Assembly (NCBI GenBank): GCA_937927945.1
Contig: CALEYW010000014.1
Span: forward strand, 31,977-95,976
Origin: an uncultured candidate division WPS-2 bacterium
Lineage (GTDB): Bacteria; Vulcanimicrobiota; Vulcanimicrobiia; Vulcanimicrobiales; Vulcanimicrobiaceae
Direction of reading: 5' to 3'
Length of the DNA stretch: 64,000 nt
The translations under genes and the position numbers were made by a program. Of this stretch, positions 33,095-41,300 are shown piece by piece (within the stretch, counting starts at the first letter, position 1; each line of letters begins with the position of its first letter). Under the pieces are notes generated by a model that was not told where the DNA came from, searched no databases, and was given only the letters and a program-made list of their open reading frames with translations.

Positions 33095-34501
33095 TCAGAC
33101 GCTGTTCGCCGGAAGAACGGCGCGCGCGGCGGGAAACCACGCACCGCGCGCGATCGCGAGCGCGTTCACCGTGCCGACCAGCACGAGGCCGACCGCGAGC
33201 GCGGCGAACAGGCCGCTCATCGAGCCCGTCAGCTGCAACAGCGCCCAGCCGCCCACCGTCGCCGCGAGAAAGCGGGTCGTGCTGGCGAGCAGCGGCCATG
33301 CCAGCCGTCCCGCACCCTGAGAGGCGAAATACAGCGCCATGCCGGCGCCGAAGAAACCGAAGAACGGGCCGACCGCACGAAGGTACGCACCGCCGGCGGC
33401 GAGCATGCGCGGCTCGTCACCGAACAGCCGCAGCCACGCGTCGGGCCGTAGCGCGGCGGCGATTCCCACCACTTCCGTCATGGCGAAGGCGATCGCGGCG
33501 CCGGTGAACGCGACGCGGACCGCGCGCGTGCGATTCCCCGCGCCGATGTTGGCGCCGACCATCGCGACGAGCGGCCCGCCGACACCGAACGCGAGCGGCA
33601 CCAACAGATACTCCAGGCGCGCGCCGGTTCCGTACCCGGCGACGGCGTCCGTTCCGAAGCGATGGCCGACGAACGCGGTAGTGATCGCGATCGTCAGGTT
33701 CGATTGCACCGTCGTGACGGCGGCGACGGCGCCGATCCGCAAAATTTCATGGAACAGCGGCCAGCGCAACCGCGCGGCATGCACGCGCAGCCCCGCGCGC
33801 CCGCTGAGCAAGTACCAGCCCAGCACGACGTTCGCGGCGGCGTAGAACGCGATCAGCGCGACGCCGCCGCCTGCGATTCCGAGCGCGGGAAACGGGCCGA
33901 TCCCGAAGATCAGGCACGGCGAGAGCGGGATCAGCAGCACGACTCCGCCGCAGATCACGAGTGCCGGGACGAGCATGTTGCCGGTGCCGCGAATCACGCT
34001 GGTCAACGCGGCGCTCAACCACACGAGCACCATTCCGGCGAAGACGACGTTCGAGTATTTGAGCGCGGCGTCGAGCGACGCGCCGTGACCGCCGAGCGCG
34101 GTGTAGAGCTGCCGGCCGAAGAGGAGCGCGAGCACGGTGAACAGCGCGCCGAGCGCGACGTCGATCACGATCGCGTGGATGACGAGCGCGTCTGCTTCGT
34201 CGCGGCGCCGGCCGCCGAGCGCTCGCGCGACGGCCGAGGAGATCCCGCCGCCCATCGCGCCGTTCGAGATCATCTGCATCAGCATGATCCCGGGAAACAC
34301 CAGCGCCATGCCGGTCAGTGCGTCGATGCCGAGGCGGCTCACCCAGAACGTCTCGATGAGCCCGGTCGCGGCTTGCGCGAACATCACCAGAACGTTCGGC
34401 CACGCGAGCCGCAGCAGCGTCGCCGCGATCGGGCCGTCGAGAAGCACGCGCGTGCGCGCGCTGTGCTCGACAGGGGCGGGCGCGGCGGCGGTCGCGGTCA
34501 T
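33095..34501 (-). CDS. MATE-family efflux transporter
   Basis: A 468-residue polytopic protein of the multidrug and toxin extrusion family, normally exporting cationic drugs with Na+ or H+ antiport. Two homologous halves of six helices are visible. The first opens LLRLAWPNVLVMFAQAATGL with FWVSRLGIDALTGMAL, and the second has VGGPLVAMVGANIGAGNRTR. The ATG at 34501 overlaps the stop of a relic SDR gene in an ATGA, so it was once the second gene of an operon. The divergent HxlR regulator is about 180 bases away. Confidence 0.88.
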   Translation of the reverse strand: MTATAAAPAPVEHSARTRVLLDGPIAATLLRLAWPNVLVMFAQAATGLIETFWVSRLGIDALTGMALVFPGIMLMQMISNGAMGGGISSAVARALGGRRRDEADALVIHAIVIDVALGALFTVLALLFGRQLYTALGGHGASLDAALKYSNVVFAGMVLVWLSAALTSVIRGTGNMLVPALVICGGVVLLIPLSPCLIFGIGPFPALGIAGGGVALIAFYAAANVVLGWYLLSGRAGLRVHAARLRWPLFHEILRIGAVAAVTTVQSNLTIAITTAFVGHRFGTDAVAGYGTGARLEYLLVPLAFGVGGPLVAMVGANIGAGNRTRAVRVAFTGAAIAFAMTEVVGIAAALRPDAWLRLFGDEPRMLAAGGAYLRAVGPFFGFFGAGMALYFASQGAGRLAWPLLASTTRFLAATVGGWALLQLTGSMSGLFAALAVGLVLVGTVNALAIARGAWFPAARAVLPANSV

Positions 34502-34590
34502 GCGATGCGGTAGATGGGCGCGCCGAGCGGCGTTCCGGTGAGTCCGCCGTCGACGAAGGCGATGAGGGCCGTCTTGTTCTGTAACCGCAC
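34498..34590 (-). pseudogene. SDR gene with almost complete internal deletion
   Basis: A 30-codon frame reads VRLQNKTALIAFVDGGLTGT followed by PLGAPIYRIA. The first ten residues are the start of a classical SDR (LQNKTALI leads into the Rossmann glycines), and the rest is the extreme C-terminus of the family (FVDGGLTxTP). About 215-220 residues between them are missing, and the junction is in frame. The stop still overlaps the MATE start (ATGA). The remaining GTG start is 92 bases from the divergent HxlR gene. It cannot make a working enzyme. Confidence 0.75.
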
Positions 34591-34620
34591 GTGAATTTGT
34601 ACTTTCTGCTTCGCCGCAAC

Positions 34621-34639
34621 TGGTTTCTTTACGAAACCA
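34621..34639. promoter_or_regulatory. Inverted repeat in the HxlR/SDR-MATE promoter region
   Basis: TGGTTTC and GAAACCA are perfect 7-base arms around TTTAC. The site lies between the HxlR gene and the SDR relic/MATE operon, a likely control region for the latter. Confidence 0.45.
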
Positions 34640-34662
34640 CTGTTGCACCCTACCACACGTTG

Positions 34663-34677
34663 GTTGCATAATGCAAC
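34663..34677. promoter_or_regulatory. Palindrome directly upstream of the HxlR gene
   Basis: GTTGCAT-A-ATGCAAC is a perfect palindrome ending 4 bases before the HxlR ATG. HxlR-family regulators bind such short palindromes near their own promoters, so this may be an autoregulatory operator; TGTTGCA about 20 bases upstream could be a weaker half site. Confidence 0.5.
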
Positions 34678-34681
34678 TAGC

Positions 34682-35131
34682 ATGAAACGCACGAGTCACG
34701 AGGCCGCGCACTGCCCGATCGCACGGAGCCTGGACGTCATGGGCGACTGGTGGACGCTCCTGATCGTCCGCGACGCGCTGGCAGGCAAGCGCCGGTTCGG
34801 CGAGTTCCAGAAGAGCCTCGGGGTCGCGAAGAACGTCCTGGCGGCGCGGCTGCGGGCGCTCGTCGCGGAGGGCATCCTCGAGATGGTGCCGGCCTCGGAC
34901 GGCAGCGCCTATCAGGAGTACGCGCTCACCGACAAGGGGCGCGACCTCTTCCCCGTGCTCGTCGCGCTGCGACAGTGGGCGCACGCGCATCTCTTCAAGC
35001 CCGAAGAGATCCACACGACGCTGGTCGATCGCGCGCACGGCCGCCCCGTGCGCACGCTCGAATTACGTGCCGAAGACGGACGATTGCTCAAGGTCGGAGA
35101 CGCGGAAGTCCGCATCGCGGCGCACGCGTGA
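34682..35131 (+). CDS. HxlR-family transcriptional regulator
   Basis: A 149-residue winged-helix regulator. The family signature is complete: CPIARSLDVMGDWWTLLIVR, then FGEFQKSLGVAKNVLAARL, with the wing LTDKGRDLFPVL. The N-terminal cysteine (HCPIA) is the redox-sensing position in several family members. Additional C-terminal residues form a short extra segment (RTLELRAEDGRLLKVGDAE). The ATG at 34682 is preferred over one at 34643 because the family core begins soon after it. Its stop overlaps the start of a decayed ketopantoate reductase gene. Confidence 0.9.
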   Translation: MKRTSHEAAHCPIARSLDVMGDWWTLLIVRDALAGKRRFGEFQKSLGVAKNVLAARLRALVAEGILEMVPASDGSAYQEYALTDKGRDLFPVLVALRQWAHAHLFKPEEIHTTLVDRAHGRPVRTLELRAEDGRLLKVGDAEVRIAAHA

Positions 35132-35429
35132 AAACGTTGGTGGTCGGCGCGGGCGCCGTCGGCGGCGCGATCCGTTCGACGTCGTGCTGCTGAGCTGCAA
35201 GGGGTACGGTCCCAACACCGCGATCCTGCCGCTCCTCAACGGCATGCGCCAACTCGACGTGCTCGACGCGCGCTTCGGCCGAGATCACGTTCTCGGCGGA
35301 ATGTGCGCGGTCGTGACGATGCTGCAGGACGACGGTCACCTCGCAACATACGAAGCCCGCCGCAGCCGCGAAGTGGCAGCGGCCGGTAAGCCGCTCCCCG
35401 CTCTAGTAATACCAGCGGACCTACGGTAG
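35128..35429 (+). pseudogene. Decayed ketopantoate reductase (ApbA/PanE) gene
   Basis: The GTG at 35128 starts VKTLVVGAGAVGGAI, the Rossmann motif of the family, and stops after 21 codons. Another frame resumes immediately with DPFDVVLLSCKGYG, then PNTAILPLLNGMRQLDVLDA and RDHVLGGMCAVVTMLQDDGH, all mid-protein family segments. About 50-60 residues are missing at the first junction (near 35168). About a dozen are missing in frame at the second (near 35209). The C-terminal domain is absent, replaced by unrelated sequence to 35429. The start still overlaps the HxlR stop, showing the original operon. Confidence 0.7.
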
Positions 35430-35460
35430 ACTTACCCCATTGCTCTACCGGAGGGAAACA

Positions 35461-35979
35461 ATGCATCCTATCGCTCGTTTCGTCGCCCTTTCGCTCGTGG
35501 TCCCGGCGCTCGTTACCGCGGCAGTCCAGCGAGGTGCGCAGGCTGCGCCGACTCCGATGCCGGGTGGCGCGAACCAACTGAGGGGCACGAGCGGGACGCT
35601 TGCATCGACCCTTTTCAACGGGAAGATTCGTATCCGCAAAATGACGTTCCGCGCACCGGGGCCGAACGACCACATGGATCCGCAGGCGGGTCAGAAAGCA
35701 GTCGTCTTCACGTGCATCGTCTCGAATGGCACGAAAGCGACGCGCGTCGGATATCTCAATGCAAAGCTCGTTGATGCCGACGGTATCGTGCTCGATTCAT
35801 CCGGCGGCGACCCTGAGGAAAGTTCCTACTCTCTCCCGCCTGGAGGCGCGTTCCATCAGTCGTTTCGTTTCCTCATCAAAGATGGTTTCACGCCGGTGAA
35901 AGTCTTCGTGCAGGAGCAGGCAAATCTGAACTCGCCGGTTTTTCGCATCAATCTCAAGCGCGGCGACATTTCCAAGTAG
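35461..35979 (+). CDS. Exported protein, hypothetical
   Basis: A 172-residue protein with a signal peptide (MHPIARFVALSLVVPALVTA) and a strong GGAGGG 4 bases before the ATG. The mature domain is beta-rich and begins after a Pro/Gly-rich linker (VVFTCIVSNGTKATRVGYLN, LVDADGIVLDSSGGDPEES, YSLPPGGAFHQSFRFLIKD). The pattern of a strand, an acidic turn and a late FRFLI-type strand recalls immunoglobulin-like DUF4352-type domains, but I cannot confirm that. It stands alone after the relic gene. Confidence 0.65.
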   Translation: MHPIARFVALSLVVPALVTAAVQRGAQAAPTPMPGGANQLRGTSGTLASTLFNGKIRIRKMTFRAPGPNDHMDPQAGQKAVVFTCIVSNGTKATRVGYLNAKLVDADGIVLDSSGGDPEESSYSLPPGGAFHQSFRFLIKDGFTPVKVFVQEQANLNSPVFRINLKRGDISK

Positions 35980-36024
35980 GAGCGGCCAAGGTTACTCCGG
36001 CGATCACGCGGTCGCTCTACCGGC

Positions 36025-36049
36025 GTCACCCCGAGCTTGTCGAGGGGCC
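36025..36049 (-). repeat. Dispersed 25-bp hairpin repeat, copy A
   Basis: Exact reverse complement of the copy at 63752-63776. On the + strand the stem is CCCCGA...TCGAGGGG around GCTTG with one bulged A. It lies between convergent genes and supplies the stop codon and last codons of the sodium:solute symporter gene. Confidence 0.75.
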
Positions 36050-37492
36050 CTCGTCACGCATCGCGCCAACCGAACCACGTCGCGGCACGGCAGCAACGAC
36101 CCCAAGCACCGCGGCATTGACCGCCAGCGCCACGAGCCCCGTGTTGATCCCCGCAACCTGACCCTGCTGCATCGCGGCGAAGTACACGAGCACGATCAGC
36201 CCCGCAACGATGCCGGACCCGACCGCAATCGCCGGCGGGCGGCGCGACATCACCCCAAGCACGACGCCCGGGAACAACTGCGTGATCCCGTTGTAACCGA
36301 TGAGCAGCAGCCCGACGAGCGTCGTGCGCGCGAGCGCCCAGAACGCGAAGGCTAGCAGCGCCACAACGAGCACGAGAATGCGCGTCGTACGCGTCTCCGC
36401 CGCCGCGTCGCGTACGAGACCGTAATCCGCGAACACGTTCTTACCGACGATGCTCGCGGCCGCGAGCAGCTGCGCGGAGGCGGGAATGAGCGCCGCCAGC
36501 GTTCCCGCGGCGGCGACCCCACCGACGACCCACGCCGGATAATACTTCTGCACGACGAGCATGAACGACTGATCCGCCGCCGCACCTTGCAGCCCGGGGA
36601 TCACCTCGAGCGCCGTGAACCCGGCGAAGAACACGAGCAGCAGCATCACCTGGTAAAACGGCAGAAAGATCGCGTTGCGGCGCAGCGTGTCCTCGTTGCG
36701 CGCGCTGTAAATCGCCGCCATCGACTGCGGCCACATGAAGAAGCCGCACGCGGTGAGGATCGTCGTCGTGACGACCCAGGTGATCCCGTTCGGCGCGCTC
36801 GGCCCCGCGATCGTGAGCCAGTTCGGATGATCGCGCAGCACGGCATCGAGAGCACCTGCGGGCGAGCCGAAGAAGTGCGCCGGCAGCACGAGCCCGGCGA
36901 ACATCACGCCGAGCAGCACGAGCGCGTCCTTGATGATGCTCGCGAAGGCCGCGCCGCGCAAGCCGGTGACGAACGTGAAGATCGCAACGACGAAAAATCC
37001 GATCGCGACCGCCGCGAGCGGATTGATCGTGCCGAAACCCGCGATCTGCAGCAGAATCTGCAAGCCGGTGAGCTGCAGCGTGACGTACGGCACGAGCATC
37101 AAAAAGCCGAGCAGCGCGACGAGCGCGCCGAGCGGACGACTGCCGTACCGATCGGTGAAGAAGTCCGGCCCGGTCAGCATCCCGCGTTCGCGTGCGATGC
37201 GATGGATCGCCGGTGCGAGAAAGAACGAGATGACGTACGCGATCGTGCCATAGCACAGGATGTAGTACGCCGGCGCGCCTTTGCCGTACGCCCAGCCCGC
37301 GGCGCCCAGGAAGGTGAACGTCGTGTAGATCTCGCCGGCGAGCAGCAGCCACAGCAGCAGCGCGCCCATCCGCCGCCCGCCGACGATGTACTCTTGCGGG
37401 TCCATCACGACGCCGCGCACGCCACGCAGCCCGAACAGCACCGTGCCGACCACCACGAGGGCCACGATGCCCAGCGCAACCGCAGCGTTCAC
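36026..37492 (-). CDS. Sodium:solute symporter (SSS family)
   Basis: A 488-residue transporter with 13 or so membrane helices, using the sodium gradient to import organic solutes. Family features include EYIVGGRRMGALLLW in the first helix region, TGPDFFTDRYGSRPLGAL and PASAQLLAAASIVGKNVF, which carries the usual Na2-site serines. The C-terminal residues (AMRDEGPSTSSG) are coded by the dispersed hairpin repeat. The GTG start overlaps the stop of a small DUF3311-like gene, the usual partner arrangement for this transporter group. Substrate unknown. Confidence 0.9.
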   Translation of the reverse strand: MNAAVALGIVALVVVGTVLFGLRGVRGVVMDPQEYIVGGRRMGALLLWLLLAGEIYTTFTFLGAAGWAYGKGAPAYYILCYGTIAYVISFFLAPAIHRIARERGMLTGPDFFTDRYGSRPLGALVALLGFLMLVPYVTLQLTGLQILLQIAGFGTINPLAAVAIGFFVVAIFTFVTGLRGAAFASIIKDALVLLGVMFAGLVLPAHFFGSPAGALDAVLRDHPNWLTIAGPSAPNGITWVVTTTILTACGFFMWPQSMAAIYSARNEDTLRRNAIFLPFYQVMLLLVFFAGFTALEVIPGLQGAAADQSFMLVVQKYYPAWVVGGVAAAGTLAALIPASAQLLAAASIVGKNVFADYGLVRDAAAETRTTRILVLVVALLAFAFWALARTTLVGLLLIGYNGITQLFPGVVLGVMSRRPPAIAVGSGIVAGLIVLVYFAAMQQGQVAGINTGLVALAVNAAVLGVVAAVPRRGSVGAMRDEGPSTSSG

Positions 37493-37677
37493 GAGGTCCG
37501 GCTCCGGTACGCGACCCACATGAACGCCGGCGTGAGGAGAACCCACGCCACGATCCAGGCCAGCACGAACGGCAGCCCGAGGATACGCGGCTCCAGCCAG
37601 TTCGCCAGCACGACTCCCAGGGTCAGGGCGAGGACGGGGATGGCGGCACAGACGACCGCGGTAACACGAGGCGGCAT
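37489..37677 (-). CDS. Small membrane protein, DUF3311-like, partner of the symporter
   Basis: A 62-residue protein with two membrane helices (TAVVCAAIPVLALTLGVVLA and FVLAWIVAWVLLTPAFMWVA) joined by a short loop. DUF3311 proteins of this size are commonly encoded just before an SSS transporter and may be a small subunit. The ATG at 37677 has GAGG six bases upstream. The frame upstream is unconserved. The stop overlaps the symporter GTG, so translation is coupled. Confidence 0.82.
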   Translation of the reverse strand: MPPRVTAVVCAAIPVLALTLGVVLANWLEPRILGLPFVLAWIVAWVLLTPAFMWVAYRSRTS

Positions 37678-37726
37678 CGATTGCCTCGTTCCCACGTTCG
37701 CTGGGTCGTAACACCCCCCGGCCCGG

Positions 37727-38905
37727 CTAGGACTCCACTTCCTCAACCGGCGAGTCGAGGGCACGAACGAGAGTGTTTGCGACGTAAAATGCCGTCCCAC
37801 GGATCGTCTTTGCTTCGCTTCCGAGGATCTCGGCCGTAATGAGACGTTCGATCAGATCTCGCGCGGCAGGATAGGTCAGACCGGTCACCGTGCGCGCGAT
37901 CGGGACCGAAATCGCGGGGATCGTGAACAAGTGATCGACGAGACGATGGAGGTTTTGTGACACGCGAGGGCCGGTAAGCATCTGATGGTACCGCGCTCTG
38001 AGCTGTACGAGACGCCGAGTTCTTAGGACAGCGTCGATCGACTGCGTTCGCACCCCTTCGAGGAAGAAGGTGATCCAAGTATCCCAATCGCCGTGCGTGC
38101 TGACACGAAGCAGCGCGTCATAGTACGCAGTCTGGTATTGCTCGAAGTACGCGCTGAGATACAGCAGCGACTCTGTGAGAATGCGCGCGCGGTGCAGCCA
38201 TAGCGATATCAGGAGACGGCCTAATCGTCCATTTCCATCTCGATACGGATGAATCGTTTCGAATTGGTAGTGTGCGACGGCGAGCTTCACTAACGGGGGC
38301 TCATCGTCGCCGTCGAGAAACCGCTCCAGATTTTCAAGCAGATCGGTGACGAAGACGTCGGGCGGCGGTACGAACCTCGCATCGCGGAGCGGACCGCGAC
38401 CGATCGAAACAAGGCAGTCTCGCGTGCGACCCGGCGTCGTTTCAAGCGGATCACGGCCTCGCATGAGAATCTCGTGGAGCTCGTTGAAGAGGCGCCGGCC
38501 AATGGGTATTTGCTCGCAACGGCCGCGACCATAATCAAATGCGTCGACGTAATTTGCGACGACCTGGTCGTCGCCGCCGGCTCCGCGTCCCGCCTCATGC
38601 GCCGCCTCAAAGAGAATGAGGTCCGGCAACGTCGTATGGGTGCCCTCGATTTTGCTCGACAGCACTGCCTCGCGCCGCAGGTAGTTGCGGAAGAGCAGAT
38701 CCGGGCGCTCGATCTGTCCGGCGACGCCGTCCAGACGGGCAAGGGCGCGGTCAGCGTCGGACAACGCAAGGCGTAGAGCCTTGGCGCCGAAGTCGCCCGG
38801 GGGCGGCAGCTCGCAAGGTACGAAGGCCTTGCCCGCGTTTCCGCACGCGTCCGTAACGTCGACCAGCCGACCAGGCGCTGCCTCGACGAATTGAGCCGGA
38901 TCCAT
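37727..38905 (-). CDS. Fic-domain protein (AMPylator)
   Basis: A 392-residue Fic protein. The catalytic motif HPYRDGNGRLGR is at 219-230, with Tyr in place of the usual Phe, as in many members. An inhibitory-helix motif (SSKIEG, Ser/Glu at 84 and 87) precedes it at 83-88, so this is a class II enzyme that restrains its own activity. The C-terminal part (about 330-392, TGLTYPAARDLIERLITAEI) is a winged helix. Fic enzymes transfer AMP from ATP to target proteins, and many of this type control their own or a partner's activity. The ATG has AAGGA eight bases upstream. No antitoxin gene is adjacent, consistent with the built-in motif. Confidence 0.93.
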   Translation of the reverse strand: MDPAQFVEAAPGRLVDVTDACGNAGKAFVPCELPPPGDFGAKALRLALSDADRALARLDGVAGQIERPDLLFRNYLRREAVLSSKIEGTHTTLPDLILFEAAHEAGRGAGGDDQVVANYVDAFDYGRGRCEQIPIGRRLFNELHEILMRGRDPLETTPGRTRDCLVSIGRGPLRDARFVPPPDVFVTDLLENLERFLDGDDEPPLVKLAVAHYQFETIHPYRDGNGRLGRLLISLWLHRARILTESLLYLSAYFEQYQTAYYDALLRVSTHGDWDTWITFFLEGVRTQSIDAVLRTRRLVQLRARYHQMLTGPRVSQNLHRLVDHLFTIPAISVPIARTVTGLTYPAARDLIERLITAEILGSEAKTIRGTAFYVANTLVRALDSPVEEVES

Positions 38906-38974
38906 GGAAGTTGTCCTTATGGAGCCGGCGTCGATTAAAGTTTCGGCCCCTAAACTATATTAGAGTACCTGAGC

Positions 38975-39080
38975 ATGAAAGTCGAGCCCCCGCGCTTCAC
39001 CGGCACCGCGGACAACAAGATCGGTCTCATCGCCGGCGTCCCGCTCAATCGCGCCGGCACACCCGACGAGATCGGCCCCG
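38975..39080 (+). pseudogene. Fragment of an SDR gene (C-terminal part)
   Basis: The frame reads RFTGTADNKIGLIAGVPLNR and then AGTPDEI, matching the segment of classical SDRs after the catalytic helix (x-LFTGTxxxxKxxxxxGVPLxRxGTPDEI). It then runs into sequence that is antisense to the aldo/keto reductase gene. Both the Rossmann half and the C-terminal strand are missing. It appears to be a relic left beside the neighbouring gene; a chance match of this length is possible but unlikely. Confidence 0.5.
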
Positions 39081-39082
39081 GC

Positions 39083-40042
39083 CTAGGCGTATCGCCCGCC
39101 AACCGGTTCTTCGAGCGCATCGAGCTCGGCGATGTCGCCCGCGCTCAGCCGGACTCCGGCGGCGCCGACGTTCTCTTCCAGATATGGAATGCGCCGCGTC
39201 CCCGGAATCGGCACGACGTTCCCGCCCTGCGCCAGCACCCACGCAAGCGCGACCTGACCGTTCGTCGCGCCGACACGCTGCGCGACCGACTGCACCTGCG
39301 CGACGAGCCGCTGATTGCGCTCGAAGTTCTCGCCCTGAAAGCGCGGGAGCGATGCGCGAAAGTCGGTCGACGCGATGTCACCCTGCGTCAGGCGGCCCGT
39401 GAGAAAACCGCGGCCGAGCGGCGAGAACGCGAGGAAGCCAACGTCGTGCGCTGTGCACCACGGCAAGATCTCGGCGAGCGCGTCGCGCGTCCAGAGCGAG
39501 AGCTCCGACTGCAACGTCGCGATCGGATGAACGGCGCTCGCGCGCTCGAGCGTCGGGACGTCGACTTCCGAGAGCCCGATCGCGCGCACTTTCCCCGCGG
39601 CGACGAGCTCGGCCATCGCGCCGACGCTCTCCTCGACGGGGACTGCCGGATCGACGCGATGGAGCTGGTACAGGTCGATCACGTAGATCCCGAGCCGCTG
39701 CAGCGATCCTTCGACCGCTTTTCGGATCGTCTCGGGGCGGCCGTCGCGCTTCAGCGGCACACCGGCCGGCTGCGGCACGAATCCTGTCTTCGTTGCGACG
39801 ATCACCTGATCGCGCTTCCCCTTGAGCGCCTTCCCGAGCAGCGTCTCGTTGGTGAACGGTCCGTACACTTCGGCGGTGTCGTAGAGCGTCACGCCGAGCT
39901 CGATCGCGCGGTGGATCAGCGCGATCGCGTCCTTCTCCTGGTCCCCCGCGATCGGCTCCCCGTATGCCCACGTGAGCCCCATCGCCCCATACCCGATCTC
40001 ACCGACCGGGATCCCCGAACTTCCAAGCGTGCGTCGTTCCAT
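39083..40042 (-). CDS. Aldo/keto reductase
   Basis: A 319-residue (beta/alpha)8 NADPH-dependent reductase of the AKR superfamily. The tetrad is visible as Asp55 and Tyr60 in YDTAEVYGP, Lys85 in VATKTGF, and the His in LYQLHRVD. The NADPH-binding C-terminal region reads VVPIPGTRR. Its length and motif order resemble the AKR13-type and related yeast-like reductases. The ATG at 40042 (MERRTLGSSG) has a GGGAGG four bases upstream and is preferred over one 15 bases further out. Substrate unknown; most such enzymes reduce a range of aldehydes. Confidence 0.92.
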   Translation of the reverse strand: MERRTLGSSGIPVGEIGYGAMGLTWAYGEPIAGDQEKDAIALIHRAIELGVTLYDTAEVYGPFTNETLLGKALKGKRDQVIVATKTGFVPQPAGVPLKRDGRPETIRKAVEGSLQRLGIYVIDLYQLHRVDPAVPVEESVGAMAELVAAGKVRAIGLSEVDVPTLERASAVHPIATLQSELSLWTRDALAEILPWCTAHDVGFLAFSPLGRGFLTGRLTQGDIASTDFRASLPRFQGENFERNQRLVAQVQSVAQRVGATNGQVALAWVLAQGGNVVPIPGTRRIPYLEENVGAAGVRLSAGDIAELDALEEPVGGRYA

Positions 40043-40236
40043 AGCCTCCCCGAACACGAAAACAACGCGCCCGAGTTGCGCCCCGCTGAAGTGATGCGAT
40101 CAAGCTACGCCGCAATGTTCGTGCGCCGCCGCTCGCGAACCGTGCAAGACAACACCACCTGCACGGCAGCTTAGAAGCCGATTGCTCGTTCGCTAGGTCC
40201 CGACCTGAGCGTTCGGCTTGAAGCGTAAAGGAGTTG

Positions 40237-41247
40237 ATGGTGCAAACAGGTGACGCCTATTCCGACCTGATGCGGCTCATCAGCGGGTTTCAAGTATCGC
40301 AGGCGATATCGGTCGCCGCGACGCTGCGGATAGCCGACTTGCTGTCGAGCGGGCCGCGCAGCAGCGAGGACCTCGCCGCGGCGACGGAAACCGATCCGAG
40401 CGCGCTCTATCGACTCTTACGTGCGCTCGCCGCCGCCGGCATCTTTCGCGAAACCGAAGATTGCCGGTTCGGTCTCACTCCGATGGCAGAGTGCTTGCGC
40501 TCCGACGCGCCGCAGCCCGCCGGTCCGTTGGCGGCGTTCATCGGCCGTCCACACTTCTGGAATGCGTGGGGAGACCTGCTGCACAGCGTCCGAACCGGGG
40601 AGAGCGCTTTTCGGCGCCTGCACGGTATGAATGTCTGGGAATTCCTGGCTGGGAAAGCCGAGGAGAGCGACATCTTCAACCGCGCGATGGCAGCCCTTTC
40701 CTGTGGAGCTGGTTCAGCCGTCGGCGCAGCCTACGATTTCGGCGCGGTCCAACGCATCGTCGACGTGGGTGGCGGGAACGGCGCGCTTCTCGCCGAGATT
40801 CTCCGAGCACACCCTAACACACGCGCTGTTCTCTTCGAGCAACCGCAGGTCGCTGCGGACGCCCGAGTCTTCCTTGAAGCGGCCGGTGTTGCGGATCGAT
40901 GCGACATCGTCGGCGGAGATTTTTTCGAGAACGTTCCGGAAGCCGATATCTTGATCCTCAAATCGATCATTCACGACTGGGACGACGCGGCTGCCGTCGC
41001 AATCCTTCGTGTGTGTCGCCGCGCGATCGCGTCGCAGGGAAAGCTCCTCATCATCGAGCGCGTCGTCGCACCGCCGAACGAAGCCCCGGAGATCAAGTTC
41101 AGCGACCTCAACATGCTGGTCTTACCGGGCGGGCAGGAACGCACGCGGGACGAGTTCGCCGAACTCTTCGCCGCAGCGGCTTTCCGTCTCACGAACGTCA
41201 TCCCAACCCGCACACGGTGGAACGTGATCGAAGGCGAGCCGGTCTAG
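40237..41247 (+). CDS. SAM-dependent O-methyltransferase (hydroxyindole/flavonoid OMT type)
   Basis: A 336-residue class I methyltransferase with an N-terminal winged-helix dimerisation domain (VAATLRIADLLSSGPRSSED, TDPSALYRLLRALAAAGIF). The catalytic domain has the SAM motif VDVGGGNGALLAE, the downstream GDFFENVPEADIL and the catalytic histidine in SIIHDWDD. Relatives act on phenols in natural-product pathways. A AAAGGAG lies just upstream of the ATG. A ferritin-like di-iron protein follows 53 bases downstream, suggesting a small two-gene unit that methylates and oxidises a metabolite, which is an inference. Confidence 0.88.
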   Translation: MVQTGDAYSDLMRLISGFQVSQAISVAATLRIADLLSSGPRSSEDLAAATETDPSALYRLLRALAAAGIFRETEDCRFGLTPMAECLRSDAPQPAGPLAAFIGRPHFWNAWGDLLHSVRTGESAFRRLHGMNVWEFLAGKAEESDIFNRAMAALSCGAGSAVGAAYDFGAVQRIVDVGGGNGALLAEILRAHPNTRAVLFEQPQVAADARVFLEAAGVADRCDIVGGDFFENVPEADILILKSIIHDWDDAAAVAILRVCRRAIASQGKLLIIERVVAPPNEAPEIKFSDLNMLVLPGGQERTRDEFAELFAAAAFRLTNVIPTRTRWNVIEGEPV

Positions 41248-41300
41248 CATCGCGCTTGGACGGCAGGAGCCCGGACCGTAGGCCGCCGACTCTCGCAACC

